Shown here one piece after another: positions 1 through 7,755 of a stretch of DNA of 17,386 nucleotides; positions within the stretch are counted from its first letter, which is position 1, and the number at the start of each line of letters is the position of its first letter. The DNA lies in NCBI GenBank assembly GCA_002438905.1, contig DJSA01000012.1, positions 1 to 17,386 of the forward strand, in the 5' to 3' direction. The notes under the pieces are model-generated. The model was not told where the DNA came from, ran no database searches, and saw only the letters and a program-made list of their open reading frames with translations. This stretch comes from Bacteroidales bacterium UBA6346. GTDB lineage: Bacteria; Bacteroidota; Bacteroidia; Bacteroidales; UBA932. A program made the position numbers and the translations under genes.

Positions 1-37
1 CTTTCAAAACAAAAAGCAAGCCGAAAAGACGGGAAAG

Positions 38-68
38 TTTCACACGTGAAGAAAATTGTATAATTTTG
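38..68 (+). promoter_or_regulatory. Candidate promoter for hydrolase-recQ operon
   Basis: TAATTTTG at 61-68 is a full match to the Bacteroidota -7 consensus TAnnTTTG. A partial -33 element, TTTC, lies at 38-41 with a 19-bp spacer. Transcription would start near 75, which leaves ATG 110 or ATG 164 as the translation start. Confidence 0.5.
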
Positions 69-163
69 GAGAAAATTGTTCCGATGCATCGGTGCTTGAG
101 TTCAGAAATATGAGTTTTGCAATCGGCTCGGGCGATTGGAGTATTGAAAAATATAATACATAT

Positions 164-1093
164 ATGATTGAGAAGCATAAACTTATATCGGAGGCCGATG
201 GCCTGGAAATATCTGTTCTGACCTGCATCGGCGACCGCACACCGAAGGGCATATTCCAGATTGTCCACGGCATGTGCGAGCATAAGGAGAGATATGTCCC
301 GTTCATGGAATTTCTCGCTTCGAAAGGATATGCTGTCGTTATCCACGATCATCGTGGACACGGCGAAAGCGTCAGATCGACCGATGACCTCGGCTATTTC
401 TACGAAGGCGGCTGGAAAGCAATGATTGACGACATCCGTCTCGTCAACCAATGGGCACACGACCGCCTACGGGGACTTCCGCTCGTTCTCTTCGGCCATA
501 GTATGGGCTCCATGGCGGTGCGTTCATATACAAAGCGGCATGATGACACCATCAACGGCCTTTTCGTATGCGGTTGCCCGAGCTTCAACTCTGGGGCCGG
601 CATAGGAAAGGTGCTTGCCAAGGCAATTGGAAGCCTGAAAGGGGAGCGGCATCGTCCGAAACTTATCCAGAAAATAGCCTTCGGCAGCTACTCCCGCAAC
701 TTCAATGGTGAAACTTCTCCTAACTGTTGGGTTTGTTCCAACCCTTCTATAATAAAGGAGTATGACGCTGATCCCCTTTGCAATTATGTGTTCACGGCCA
801 ACGGCTTCCGCAACCTCTTCGGTCTGATGCAGGACTGCTACTCACTCAAGGGCTGGAAGATGTCCCGCCCGCAACTTCCAGTCTGCTTCATCTCAGGGGC
901 GGAAGACCCGTGTCTCATCTCGCCCAAGGCCTTTGAAGGAGCAGTTGAGAATATGCGCAAAGTCGGCTACACCGATGTCACTAGCAGACTCTACCTAGGA
1001 ATGCGCCACGAAATCCTCAACGAGACCGGCCGCCAGATGGTCTGGGACGATGTCGTCGCAGCCTCTGACAAAATAGTAGAAGGGATGGCGTAG
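164..1093 (+). CDS. Alpha/beta-hydrolase, monoacylglycerol lipase/lysophospholipase type
   Basis: Predicted serine hydrolase of 309 residues in the alpha/beta-hydrolase fold, acting on an ester such as a monoacylglycerol or lysophospholipid; the true substrate cannot be read from sequence. The oxyanion-hole region is VHGMCEH (about residues 34-40), followed by HDHRGHGES (61-69), typical of the monoglyceride lipase branch. The nucleophile elbow GHSMGS (111-116) gives Ser113. The acid is probably Asp248 (SGAEDP) and the base His282 (MRHE), so the triad looks complete. No signal peptide is visible, so the enzyme is probably cytoplasmic. I chose the ATG at 164 because its product matches a normal family N-terminus; ATG 110 is in frame and possible. 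A TTG at 56 is unlikely because it lies upstream of the -7 promoter element at 61-68. The gene ends 12 bp before recQ and the two are probably co-transcribed. Confidence 0.85.
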   Translation: MIEKHKLISEADGLEISVLTCIGDRTPKGIFQIVHGMCEHKERYVPFMEFLASKGYAVVIHDHRGHGESVRSTDDLGYFYEGGWKAMIDDIRLVNQWAHDRLRGLPLVLFGHSMGSMAVRSYTKRHDDTINGLFVCGCPSFNSGAGIGKVLAKAIGSLKGERHRPKLIQKIAFGSYSRNFNGETSPNCWVCSNPSIIKEYDADPLCNYVFTANGFRNLFGLMQDCYSLKGWKMSRPQLPVCFISGAEDPCLISPKAFEGAVENMRKVGYTDVTSRLYLGMRHEILNETGRQMVWDDVVAASDKIVEGMA

Positions 1094-1105
1094 TGTGGAA
1101 GGTAT

Positions 1106-3010
1106 ATGACAGCAAAAGAGGTTCTGAAGAAATACTGGGGCTATGACAGTTTCCGTCCCAAGCAGGAAGAAATCGTGCGGGCGGCTGTTGAGGGTCGTGA
1201 TGTTCTTGCCATCCTCCCTACGGGTGGGGGCAAGTCAGTCTGCTTTCAGGTCCCAGCGATGATGCGCCCTGGGCTAGCCCTTGTCATCACTCCGCTCATA
1301 GCCCTGATGAAGGATCAGGTTCAGAACCTCAATGACCGCGGCATACGCGCCATCGCCGTCTATGCCGGAATGACAAGAAATGACGTTGACCTTGCCCTCA
1401 ACAACGCCACCTACGGAGACTGCAAGTTTCTCTATATATCCCCAGAGCGTCTCGCCACGCGTCTCTTCCAACAGTATCTCCGGAATATGGATGTGTCCTA
1501 TGTCGTTGTGGATGAGGCTCACTGCATCTCGCAGTGGGGTTATGACTTCCGTCCGGACTATCTGAACATTGGCTTGCTTCGCGATGTTGTGGATGTTCCC
1601 GTGATTGCCGTCACCGCCACGGCCACCCCGACAGTGGCTGATGACATAATGGAACGCTTGCGCTTTCGGGAGAAACTTCTGATAAAGAGCGGGTTCGAGC
1701 GTCCCAATCTTTCCTACATAGTGCGTCCGTCAGAGGACAAGCTCGGGCAGATAATAGGCATCTGCGAGTCTGTCCCCGGCACCGGAATAGTCTACGTCCG
1801 AAATCGGAAGAAGTCCGAGGAACTCGCTGCATTTCTCGGGCAAAAAGGTATCTCCGCATCCTTTTATCACGCCGGACTCGGCACATACACCCGCACGCAG
1901 AGGCAGGCGGCTTGGAAAAGTGGGAAAATCCGCGTCATGGTCTGCACCAACGCCTTCGGGATGGGAATCGACAAGCCGGACGTTCGCTTTGTTATCCATT
2001 TTGACATACCGGATTCTCCAGAAGCCTATTTCCAGGAGGCCGGGCGAGGGGGACGTGACGGCAATCGTTCATACGCTGTGCTACTGTGGAATAGTTCCGA
2101 CATCCGGAGGCTTCATCAGACAGAGACCGTGTCGTTTCCGGATATGCAGTACATCGAGGACATATACCAGAAGGTACATATATTCCTGGGTATTCCCTAC
2201 GAGTGCGGTGAACTGTCTCAGCATAAGTTTGACTTTTCCGCATTCTGCCGCCAGTTCAAGCTCAGCCAGACAATCGCTTGGTATGCGATAAAGTACATCG
2301 AGAAGGCTGGGCACTGGACTCTGAATGAATCTGTTGACGTGAAGACGCGGGTGATGATTTCCGTTGACAGGACGACGTTCTACAATTATAGTTTCGATGA
2401 CCGGGTGCTTCCCCGTATACTCGAGATTCTGATGCGTAAATATTCAGGAATCTACAATGCTCCGGTCTCTATCGACGAGGACGAAATCTGCGCGCGCCTC
2501 GGACTTTCGGAAGCAGAACTCCATAAGAAGCTCTACTCCCTCTCGCTTCTCCACCTCATCCGCTACATTCCGAGCAGCGTATCCGATGTCCTTTTCCTGA
2601 ACCATGAACGCCTGATGCCCAAGAACATAGACCTCAAGCCCAAGACCTACGGATTTTTGAGGAAATGTCAACACGACCGCATCGAGGCCATGATAGGCTA
2701 TGTCACCGAGGAGACAGAGTGCCGCAGCCGCCACCTCCTGCGCTATTTCGGCCAGACAGAATCTTCCGACTGCGGCACCTGCGATGTCTGCCGTGCAAAA
2801 AAGGCCGCCGGCGAGACGTTGGAAATGCCCTCCTCTGACCTTTCGGACCGCCTCGCCACCTATATAAATGATGCCCTTCATGGCGTCTACGATCTCGATG
2901 CCCTCAAGCGCCTGGTCAACAACCCCGCTCAGGAACCCCTTCCTCAGCAGATTCTCGAAACCCTCCGCCGCCTCATCGATTCCGGAGCCGTCCCTCCACC
3001 ACGTGTGTGA
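1106..3010 (+). CDS. recQ: ATP-dependent DNA helicase RecQ
   Basis: RecQ-family superfamily 2 helicase (634 residues) that unwinds DNA 3' to 5' in recombination and replication-fork repair. Motif 0 is FRPKQEE (16-22), the Walker A is TGGGKS (39-44), and motif II with the aromatic-rich loop is DEAHCISQWGYDFRP (136-150). Motif VI is QEAGRGGRDG (310-319). The RecQ zinc-binding subdomain follows, with Cys539, Cys556, Cys559 and Cys562, and a winged-helix RQC-like region lies between the helicase core and the zinc site or mixed with it. The tail after about residue 575 is short and not recognisably an HRDC domain, which bacterial RecQ often carries. ATG 1106 fits the family N-terminus. It lies 12 bp after the hydrolase gene, so the two probably share a transcript. 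The 3' end converges on uup. Confidence 0.96.
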   Translation: MTAKEVLKKYWGYDSFRPKQEEIVRAAVEGRDVLAILPTGGGKSVCFQVPAMMRPGLALVITPLIALMKDQVQNLNDRGIRAIAVYAGMTRNDVDLALNNATYGDCKFLYISPERLATRLFQQYLRNMDVSYVVVDEAHCISQWGYDFRPDYLNIGLLRDVVDVPVIAVTATATPTVADDIMERLRFREKLLIKSGFERPNLSYIVRPSEDKLGQIIGICESVPGTGIVYVRNRKKSEELAAFLGQKGISASFYHAGLGTYTRTQRQAAWKSGKIRVMVCTNAFGMGIDKPDVRFVIHFDIPDSPEAYFQEAGRGGRDGNRSYAVLLWNSSDIRRLHQTETVSFPDMQYIEDIYQKVHIFLGIPYECGELSQHKFDFSAFCRQFKLSQTIAWYAIKYIEKAGHWTLNESVDVKTRVMISVDRTTFYNYSFDDRVLPRILEILMRKYSGIYNAPVSIDEDEICARLGLSEAELHKKLYSLSLLHLIRYIPSSVSDVLFLNHERLMPKNIDLKPKTYGFLRKCQHDRIEAMIGYVTEETECRSRHLLRYFGQTESSDCGTCDVCRAKKAAGETLEMPSSDLSDRLATYINDALHGVYDLDALKRLVNNPAQEPLPQQILETLRRLIDSGAVPPPRV

Positions 3011-3080
3011 GACTCCCGTCGACAACTTAGGTGCGATGATGCATTTTTTTTTATGCTGAAAATCCGGCGAAGAGAGCCTT

Positions 3081-3115
3081 GGCAAAGTCTTGTTAGTCCC
3101 AAGTGCAACTTTGTC
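3081..3115. terminator. Bulged hairpin between convergent recQ and uup
   Basis: GGCAAAGT-CTTG (3081-3092) pairs with CAAG (3100-3103) and ACTTTGTC (3108-3115) around a 7-nt loop. The right arm has a TGCA bulge, and one pair is G-U. The hairpin lies between two convergent genes and could stop transcription from either side, but neither flank has a clean U-tract. A run of nine T at 3044-3052 lies outside it. The remainder of 3011-3153 holds nothing else I recognise. Confidence 0.35.
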
Positions 3116-3153
3116 TGAAGTTTATTACGTGCCGATGTGGCAACAGGATTAAA

Positions 3154-5013
3154 TCAGCTACAGATATCATAGAGTTCCAGAAGACGCATTTCAACTTCGT
3201 CCGTGCGTGCGATTATCTCACCGATTCGTTCCGATGCCTTCTGTACTTCTTCATAAGGGACTCCGGACTCGGACAGTCTGGCCTCAAGCTTCTCTTTTTC
3301 ATCAGCGAGTGCGGCGGACTCCGCTTCGAGGGCTTCGACCTCACGCTGTTCCTTCCATGTCAGTTTCCTCTTGATCGGAGCGGCGGTGCAATTGCCAGTT
3401 TCCTTGCCGATGGCTGTTGTTTCCTTGTATGGCGCCTGCTTCCGTGATTTTTCTTTTCTTTCATTTTCACGCTGCGCTGCTTTCTGTGCAGTCTCATAGT
3501 CCTTTATGTAAGCCCGGTATGCGCTGAAATTGCCGATAAAATCCTTCACGACCCCGTCTCCGCAGAACACAAGAAGGTGGTCAACAAGTCGGTCAAGGAA
3601 GTGACGGTCGTGGGAAACGATGATTAGACTACCTTGATACTCAGAGAGATACTCTTCAAGAATGTTCAGCGTCATTATGTCGAGGTCGTTCGTTGGCTCA
3701 TCGAGAATCAGCAGGTTCGGCTGGCGCATCAGTATCGTCAGCAGGTAGAGCCTGCGTCGCTCTCCGCCGCTGAGTTTCGACACCTTGTTGTTCAGCATGT
3801 CAAGCGGGAATAGGAAGCGGTTCAAAAGTCCGGTGTCGTTCACGGTCTCAAGAACTGTCTGGTCTTCGTCGAAAGTCATTCCGTTCTGGTGGTAGTAGCC
3901 TATTTTCAGCGACTCCCCGCGCTCTATCGCGCCGGCGTAGCCCTGAAGTTCGCCGGTAAGGAGGTCGATGAATGTGCTCTTGCCCACGCCGTTGCGCCCG
4001 ACTATGCCGATGCGGTCGCAGCGCTGGAATTTGTAGCTGAAATGGTCGAGGTAGCAGTCTGCGCCATAGTAGAAACTGACATCTTTGCAGTCTATTACCT
4101 TGGTACCCAGTCTGTTGGCAAGACGAGCATCGGAAGAGAATCCCTTTCCGCTCATCCCGACCGACACCGCCGACATATCCACCGATTTTGTGGAACGGAC
4201 CTCCTCCGCCCTGTCTTTGAGTTCGTGGAAAGCGTCAATCCTGTATTTTGCCTTGCCGCTCCTGGCGCACGGCGTACTCCGCATCCATTCCAGTTCCCTG
4301 CGCAGGATGTTGCGCACCTTGTCCGTCTGCGCGTTCCAGTTGGAGATGCGCTCATCGCGCTTTTCGAGGTAGTTCTGATAGTCACCGCGGTAGGTGTACA
4401 CCGCCCCGTGATCCATTTCCATGACTGTGTTGCAGACGCTGTCGAGGAAATAGCGGTCGTGTGTGACCATCAGCAGGGTGCAGCGAGAGCGTTTCAGATA
4501 GGCTTCTAAATATTCAATTGCATCGATGTCCAAGTGGTTCGTGGGCTCATCCATGATGAAGAAATCCGCCTCGGTGGCGAGCATCTGCGTGAGCGCGACC
4601 CTCTTGACCCCGCCTCCGGAGAGTTCCTTCATCTGCTGCCCGAAGTCCGTGAGCCCGAAATCGGTGAGCAGCCTCTTCACGCGAAGTTCATATTCCCAGA
4701 GATGCTCCTCATCAAGATGGGCTGTGAACTCCGCGCTGCTGTCCATAATCTGCCTGAAGATTCCTTTCTCAGGGTCGAATTCATATTCCTGTTCAAGGAA
4801 GGCTATGCGTATGTCCTTGAGAAACAGAATCTTGCCACCCGAATCGCTCTTGTCCTTACCGGCGAGAATCCGCATCAGAGACGTCTTTCCGGTCCCATTA
4901 GGCGCAATCAGCGCAATCTTGTCGCCCTCATTGATGTTAAATCCAATATGCTCGAAAAGAACCTTCGGGCCGTATGATTTCGATATGTTCTCAATCTGAA
5001 GATAACTTGCCAT
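3154..5013 (-). CDS. uup: ABC-F family ATPase, Uup type
   Basis: Soluble twin-cassette ABC-F protein of 619 residues without membrane segments. ABC-F proteins bind at or near the ribosomal E site and modulate translation; Uup is also linked to DNA-transposon excision in Escherichia coli. Cassette 1 has Walker A APNGTGKT (37-44), signature LSGGG (131-135) and Walker B with DEPTNHLD (155-162). The inter-cassette linker (about 215-300) contains the Uup-like stretch ELEWMRSTPCARSGKAK. Cassette 2 has GRNGVGKST (339-347), LSGGE (414-418) and DEPTNDLD (438-445). A charged C-terminal extension (about 505-619) is predicted coiled coil, as in Uup's DNA/RNA-binding tail, which favours Uup over other ABC-F branches. 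Slight oddities are Ala at the first Walker A position and LSGGG rather than LSGGQ in cassette 1. The start lies 70 bp after the regulator gene on the same strand; read-through from that gene is possible, and I see no convincing promoter in the gap. Confidence 0.9.
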   Translation of the reverse strand: MASYLQIENISKSYGPKVLFEHIGFNINEGDKIALIAPNGTGKTSLMRILAGKDKSDSGGKILFLKDIRIAFLEQEYEFDPEKGIFRQIMDSSAEFTAHLDEEHLWEYELRVKRLLTDFGLTDFGQQMKELSGGGVKRVALTQMLATEADFFIMDEPTNHLDIDAIEYLEAYLKRSRCTLLMVTHDRYFLDSVCNTVMEMDHGAVYTYRGDYQNYLEKRDERISNWNAQTDKVRNILRRELEWMRSTPCARSGKAKYRIDAFHELKDRAEEVRSTKSVDMSAVSVGMSGKGFSSDARLANRLGTKVIDCKDVSFYYGADCYLDHFSYKFQRCDRIGIVGRNGVGKSTFIDLLTGELQGYAGAIERGESLKIGYYHQNGMTFDEDQTVLETVNDTGLLNRFLFPLDMLNNKVSKLSGGERRRLYLLTILMRQPNLLILDEPTNDLDIMTLNILEEYLSEYQGSLIIVSHDRHFLDRLVDHLLVFCGDGVVKDFIGNFSAYRAYIKDYETAQKAAQRENERKEKSRKQAPYKETTAIGKETGNCTAAPIKRKLTWKEQREVEALEAESAALADEKEKLEARLSESGVPYEEVQKASERIGEIIARTDEVEMRLLELYDICS

Positions 5014-5083
5014 ATATTCCTTGCTTTCATATATTTACGAGAATATGTATCCGCATTTTACGGAATTATATTCCTCGTGTTTG

Positions 5084-7597
5084 TCATATTTCCTTGAACG
5101 GGAGTCCGAAGTCCGCGTCATTCGCCTTCTTGTATTCGGCGCAGAAGGCCGCATACACGACCAGCGCCTCCTCAGTGCGTTTCTGCCGCCGCATTGCCTT
5201 GATTACCATCCGCATGGCATTCTCATCGGTGGGGTCGATTACCGTTATCATCTCGCCGATTTCGCACACAGCCTCATAGTCTTTTGCCCTGAACCGCGCG
5301 TCAATCTCCTCCTGAAGCAGCGGAAGCACGATGTTCTCCGCCTTTTCCTTGAAGTCGTCGAAGATTTCATCACCTATGGACTTGAGGAACTTTCCACCGG
5401 AGATGATGCCGAGAATGTGGTTCTTGTCGAGTTCCTTTTCCTTCAGTGAGGAGTTGAGCTCGAACCAGTCGCATGAGCACGGCGGAGCGAGTTCGAGGTA
5501 GTAGCGTCCATCGCGGTAGGTCACCGAGGCTCCTTCGAGTCGTGAAAGCGAGCGCCTGAGGTTGTTGAGCGCCACTCCCCGCGAGTTCTTGACCTTATCC
5601 TCCTCCTTGTCCGGCCAGAGTATGCTGCTGAGCCGGCGGGTGGAGATGCCGTTGTCCCCGCGCTTTATCAGCAGGCAGAGAATTAGTATCTGCTGCGCGG
5701 TGAACCTCATGGTGATGTCCTTGCCCTCGTGGTCCATGACCGTGAAGTCTCCGAAGAGGCTGATGCTGTCCGGCTTCTGGGCGTGGCGGAACATTTTTCT
5801 GCTGCCTGCCCCGCCGTAGCTCCGTCCGAACTCCTCCGCCCGCCTTTTCCGTGCGCGTAAAAATGTGGCGAACCCGCACAGAGCTGCAACTGCACCCATT
5901 GCGCACAGGGCAACTGCCCACCATGGCAGCCCTCCGCCGCTTTCCCCGTCGAGCGGAGCCTCCTCCGCAGTGAGCGGCGGGTAGGCGAGCGAGTAAATCT
6001 TGAGGGTGGATTTTATGTCGTCCTCAAATTCCTGAACGGTGGCGAAGAAGCAGCCGAGCTCACGGTCGAGCCACAGGTTGGCGTTTGTGCGCATCTTGTC
6101 CGAAATGATTGGGATGCTGTCGCCGAGAATCTCGTGGCTTCCATCGGCTATGGAGAACCGGTAGAGGTAAAGTTCCGATTTTCCGACATATTCCGGATAG
6201 CAGAGGGTGTAGAACCGGTCTCCGTCCGTGCAGAGGTTGCGCACCGGCACCTTGTCCGCCTCGTCCCAGTCGAGCCTCCAGAGCAGAGTGCAGTTCCCCG
6301 TGTGCGGCTCCACGCGGTGAAGGTCACAGAAATAGCGCCTTCCGACGACCTGCTCCCCGCATTCATTGCCCATTCCGCCATATACATATATATACTTGCC
6401 ATCGCAGCCGGTGGAAGTGAAGTAGCGGGGATATATGACATCGCCACCGTGTTCCTCCCAGATCTCGTTCCATGTTCCGGACTTTTCGTCGAGCTCGTAG
6501 AAACTGCCGTTGTAGAGCATATTCCCGAATCCTCCGAGTATCGTGTAGCGCCCGGAAGCAGGGTTGAAGAAGCAGCCGTGGTGATGCAGAGGCATACTGA
6601 GCCGCTGTGTGCCGAGTGCTTTCCACTCGCCGGAGTCGAGGTCGAACTCCGCCGCCGACGGGCTGTCCTGCGGCACCTCGTCGTTGTAAACCTCGTAGCA
6701 GATGACGCGCTTTCCATCGGAAGTGACGAAATTGTTGCCGAGCTTCATCTCGACCGGACAGGGACTTCGGAACCGGAAACTATAGCTGCGGTCTCCCATA
6801 AGATCCATCACCGTCATCTCGTCTTTGGTGAAGTAGAGAAACTCCTTCCGGACGCTATTGTAGGAGGCTCCGGCTATGCCGCTGTAGCTGAACGAGCCGA
6901 TTTCCTTCCAGCGCAGGGCGTCATTTATGAGCCATTCTGGATTCTGTACGCTGCCCCTGAGCCTGTGTCGTGAATCCGGCACGCTGTTCCCCGTGCGCTG
7001 GTTGAGCGGGAAGAAGAACGCCCTGCCGGAGCCGCTCACGCGCAGTTCCCTTATCGCGAAGGCCGGAACGTCAATGATGTGGTCGCTGCGGCCGAACTCA
7101 AGGCTTGCCAGAAGCCTGTCCGGAAGCCCCTCGGAATGCGCCGAGAATGACTGTCCGGCGATTTCGAGCCGCACCGAGTCCCTAACCAAGTCGAAATCGA
7201 GGGCGACCTTGTGCCAGTGCAGCGGCTTCATGCGGTCATGGGGGATGGATGCTTTGACAAGGCTGTGCCGTCCCTCCTCGTTCAGACGCACGACTATGCT
7301 GTCGCCCCTGCTGTCATAGGAGAGATTCCATATTCTCTCCGCATCGCTCATGTCCTTGAGGCGGAAGAAATAGCCAAACTCTGCGGCGGGTTTCGTGTAG
7401 AGGCCGAATTCCATGAGGAACTCCCCATTGAAGACCTCCGGATGGTCTCCGAAGACATTATAGGAGGTGCGCTGGTCTATCCGTGCCTCCATTCCGTGAA
7501 ATCCGAGACCTTGGGCAGAGCACTCGGCGGCCCCGCAGACAAGCAGCGCGACTGTTGCGGCAGCGGACAGGAGGTGAGGAACGATTTTAATCTTCAT
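5084..7597 (-). CDS. Transmembrane SARP/BTAD regulator with LamG-like and Kelch ectodomain
   Basis: Predicted one-component membrane transcription factor of 837 residues. Residues 1-28 are a signal peptide (cleavage near SA-QG). About 30-200 resembles a LamG/concanavalin-like jelly roll (LHWHKVALDFDLVRDSVRLEI). About 230-540 is a Kelch-type beta-propeller with Gly-Gly blades such as YTILGGFGN (351-359) and YIYVYGGMGN (402-411). A single transmembrane helix spans about 557-580 and is followed by RARKRR, giving an outside N-terminus and cytoplasmic C-terminus. About 611-703 is an OmpR/SARP-type winged helix with the hallmark LWPDKEEDKVKNSRGVALNN (660-679). Residues 705-837 are helical and TPR-like, as in the bacterial transcriptional activator domain. 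It is divergent from the glycan operon, so it probably senses an extracytoplasmic glycan fragment and controls that operon and itself. The domain assignments are from pattern recognition; the ligand is unknown. Confidence 0.85.
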   Translation of the reverse strand: MKIKIVPHLLSAAATVALLVCGAAECSAQGLGFHGMEARIDQRTSYNVFGDHPEVFNGEFLMEFGLYTKPAAEFGYFFRLKDMSDAERIWNLSYDSRGDSIVVRLNEEGRHSLVKASIPHDRMKPLHWHKVALDFDLVRDSVRLEIAGQSFSAHSEGLPDRLLASLEFGRSDHIIDVPAFAIRELRVSGSGRAFFFPLNQRTGNSVPDSRHRLRGSVQNPEWLINDALRWKEIGSFSYSGIAGASYNSVRKEFLYFTKDEMTVMDLMGDRSYSFRFRSPCPVEMKLGNNFVTSDGKRVICYEVYNDEVPQDSPSAAEFDLDSGEWKALGTQRLSMPLHHHGCFFNPASGRYTILGGFGNMLYNGSFYELDEKSGTWNEIWEEHGGDVIYPRYFTSTGCDGKYIYVYGGMGNECGEQVVGRRYFCDLHRVEPHTGNCTLLWRLDWDEADKVPVRNLCTDGDRFYTLCYPEYVGKSELYLYRFSIADGSHEILGDSIPIISDKMRTNANLWLDRELGCFFATVQEFEDDIKSTLKIYSLAYPPLTAEEAPLDGESGGGLPWWAVALCAMGAVAALCGFATFLRARKRRAEEFGRSYGGAGSRKMFRHAQKPDSISLFGDFTVMDHEGKDITMRFTAQQILILCLLIKRGDNGISTRRLSSILWPDKEEDKVKNSRGVALNNLRRSLSRLEGASVTYRDGRYYLELAPPCSCDWFELNSSLKEKELDKNHILGIISGGKFLKSIGDEIFDDFKEKAENIVLPLLQEEIDARFRAKDYEAVCEIGEMITVIDPTDENAMRMVIKAMRRQKRTEEALVVYAAFCAEYKKANDADFGLPFKEI

Positions 7598-7604
7598 TTA
7601 ATCT
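7587..7604. promoter_or_regulatory. Candidate autoregulatory operator: two TTAATCT repeats
   Basis: Two exact TTAATCT heptamers (7587-7593 and 7598-7604) lie 11 bp apart, start to start, in the same orientation as the three copies upstream of the lipoprotein gene. The first is inside codons 2-4 of the regulator gene and the second is in its leader. A protein bound here would lie just downstream of the predicted transcription start, a repressing position. Confidence 0.35.
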
Positions 7605-7615
7605 AAATCTTTGCA

Positions 7616-7645
7616 TAAAGGTAGGAATTAAATGTGTTCTACAAT
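7616..7645 (-). promoter_or_regulatory. Candidate promoter of the SARP regulator gene
   Basis: On the minus strand TACCTTTA (7623-7616) matches seven of eight positions of TAnnTTTG. An ATTG (7645-7642) lies upstream with an 18-bp spacer, a weak -33 element. The predicted start, near 7609, leaves a short leader before the ATG at 7597. Confidence 0.3.
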
Positions 7646-7681
7646 AATTTTTCAGTAAGATTATCGTAAATTTTTTCTGAT

Positions 7682-7711
7682 TTAATCTTTCATTAACCTA
7701 TTATTTAACCT
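7682..7711 (+). promoter_or_regulatory. Candidate SARP operator: three phased TTAAYCT heptamers
   Basis: Direct repeats TTAATCT (7682-7688), TTAACCT (7693-7699) and TTAACCT (7705-7711) occur at steps of 11 and 12 bp, about one helical turn. The last copy ends 8 bp before the -7 element at 7720. SARP activators in Streptomyces bind heptameric direct repeats at about 11-bp spacing, with the 3' copy about 8 bp upstream of the -10 box. The divergently encoded SARP-type protein is the obvious candidate ligand; that link is inference. Confidence 0.55.
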
Positions 7712-7719
7712 TGCTCTCC

Positions 7720-7727
7720 TTACTTTG
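7720..7727 (+). promoter_or_regulatory. -7 element of the glycan-utilization operon promoter
   Basis: TTACTTTG followed by CA matches seven of eight positions of TAnnTTTG and resembles the TTTGCA form common in Bacteroidota. There is no TTTG at the expected -33 position; the heptamer repeats occupy that place, as expected for an activator-dependent promoter. The predicted start, near 7734, leaves a leader of about 20 nt before ATG 7756. Confidence 0.5.
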
Positions 7728-7755
7728 CACCCACTAATCATTAAATCTATTAGAA

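Noticed and set aside
56..163. TTG start at 56 for the alpha/beta-hydrolase
   Set aside because: It lies before the TAATTTTG -7 element at 61-68, so it would not be transcribed from it, and the added residues do not resemble the family N-terminus. ATG 164 fits better; ATG 110 remains possible.
3041..3056. GCAT-T8-ATGC as recQ terminator
   Set aside because: The stem has only four weak pairs with the T-run as loop; a terminator needs the T-run after the stem.
2444..3085. 213-codon minus-strand frame over the end of recQ
   Set aside because: It mirrors recQ coding sequence, has no family resemblance, and exists because GC-rich coding DNA has few stops on the other strand.
3889..4509. 206-codon plus-strand frame inside uup
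   Set aside because: It is the shadow of a clear ABC-F gene, with no domain motif of its own.
5014..5083. Small dyads (GGAAT-TAT-ATTCC at 5062-5074 and ACGAG/CTCGT) as terminator or operator between the regulator gene and uup
   Set aside because: They are short, AT-rich and without a T-tract on the minus strand; I could not separate them from chance.
6134..6973. 279-codon plus-strand frame inside the regulator gene
   Set aside because: It is antisense to the Kelch domain coding region and has a low-complexity, Val/Ala/Glu-rich, unrecognisable product.
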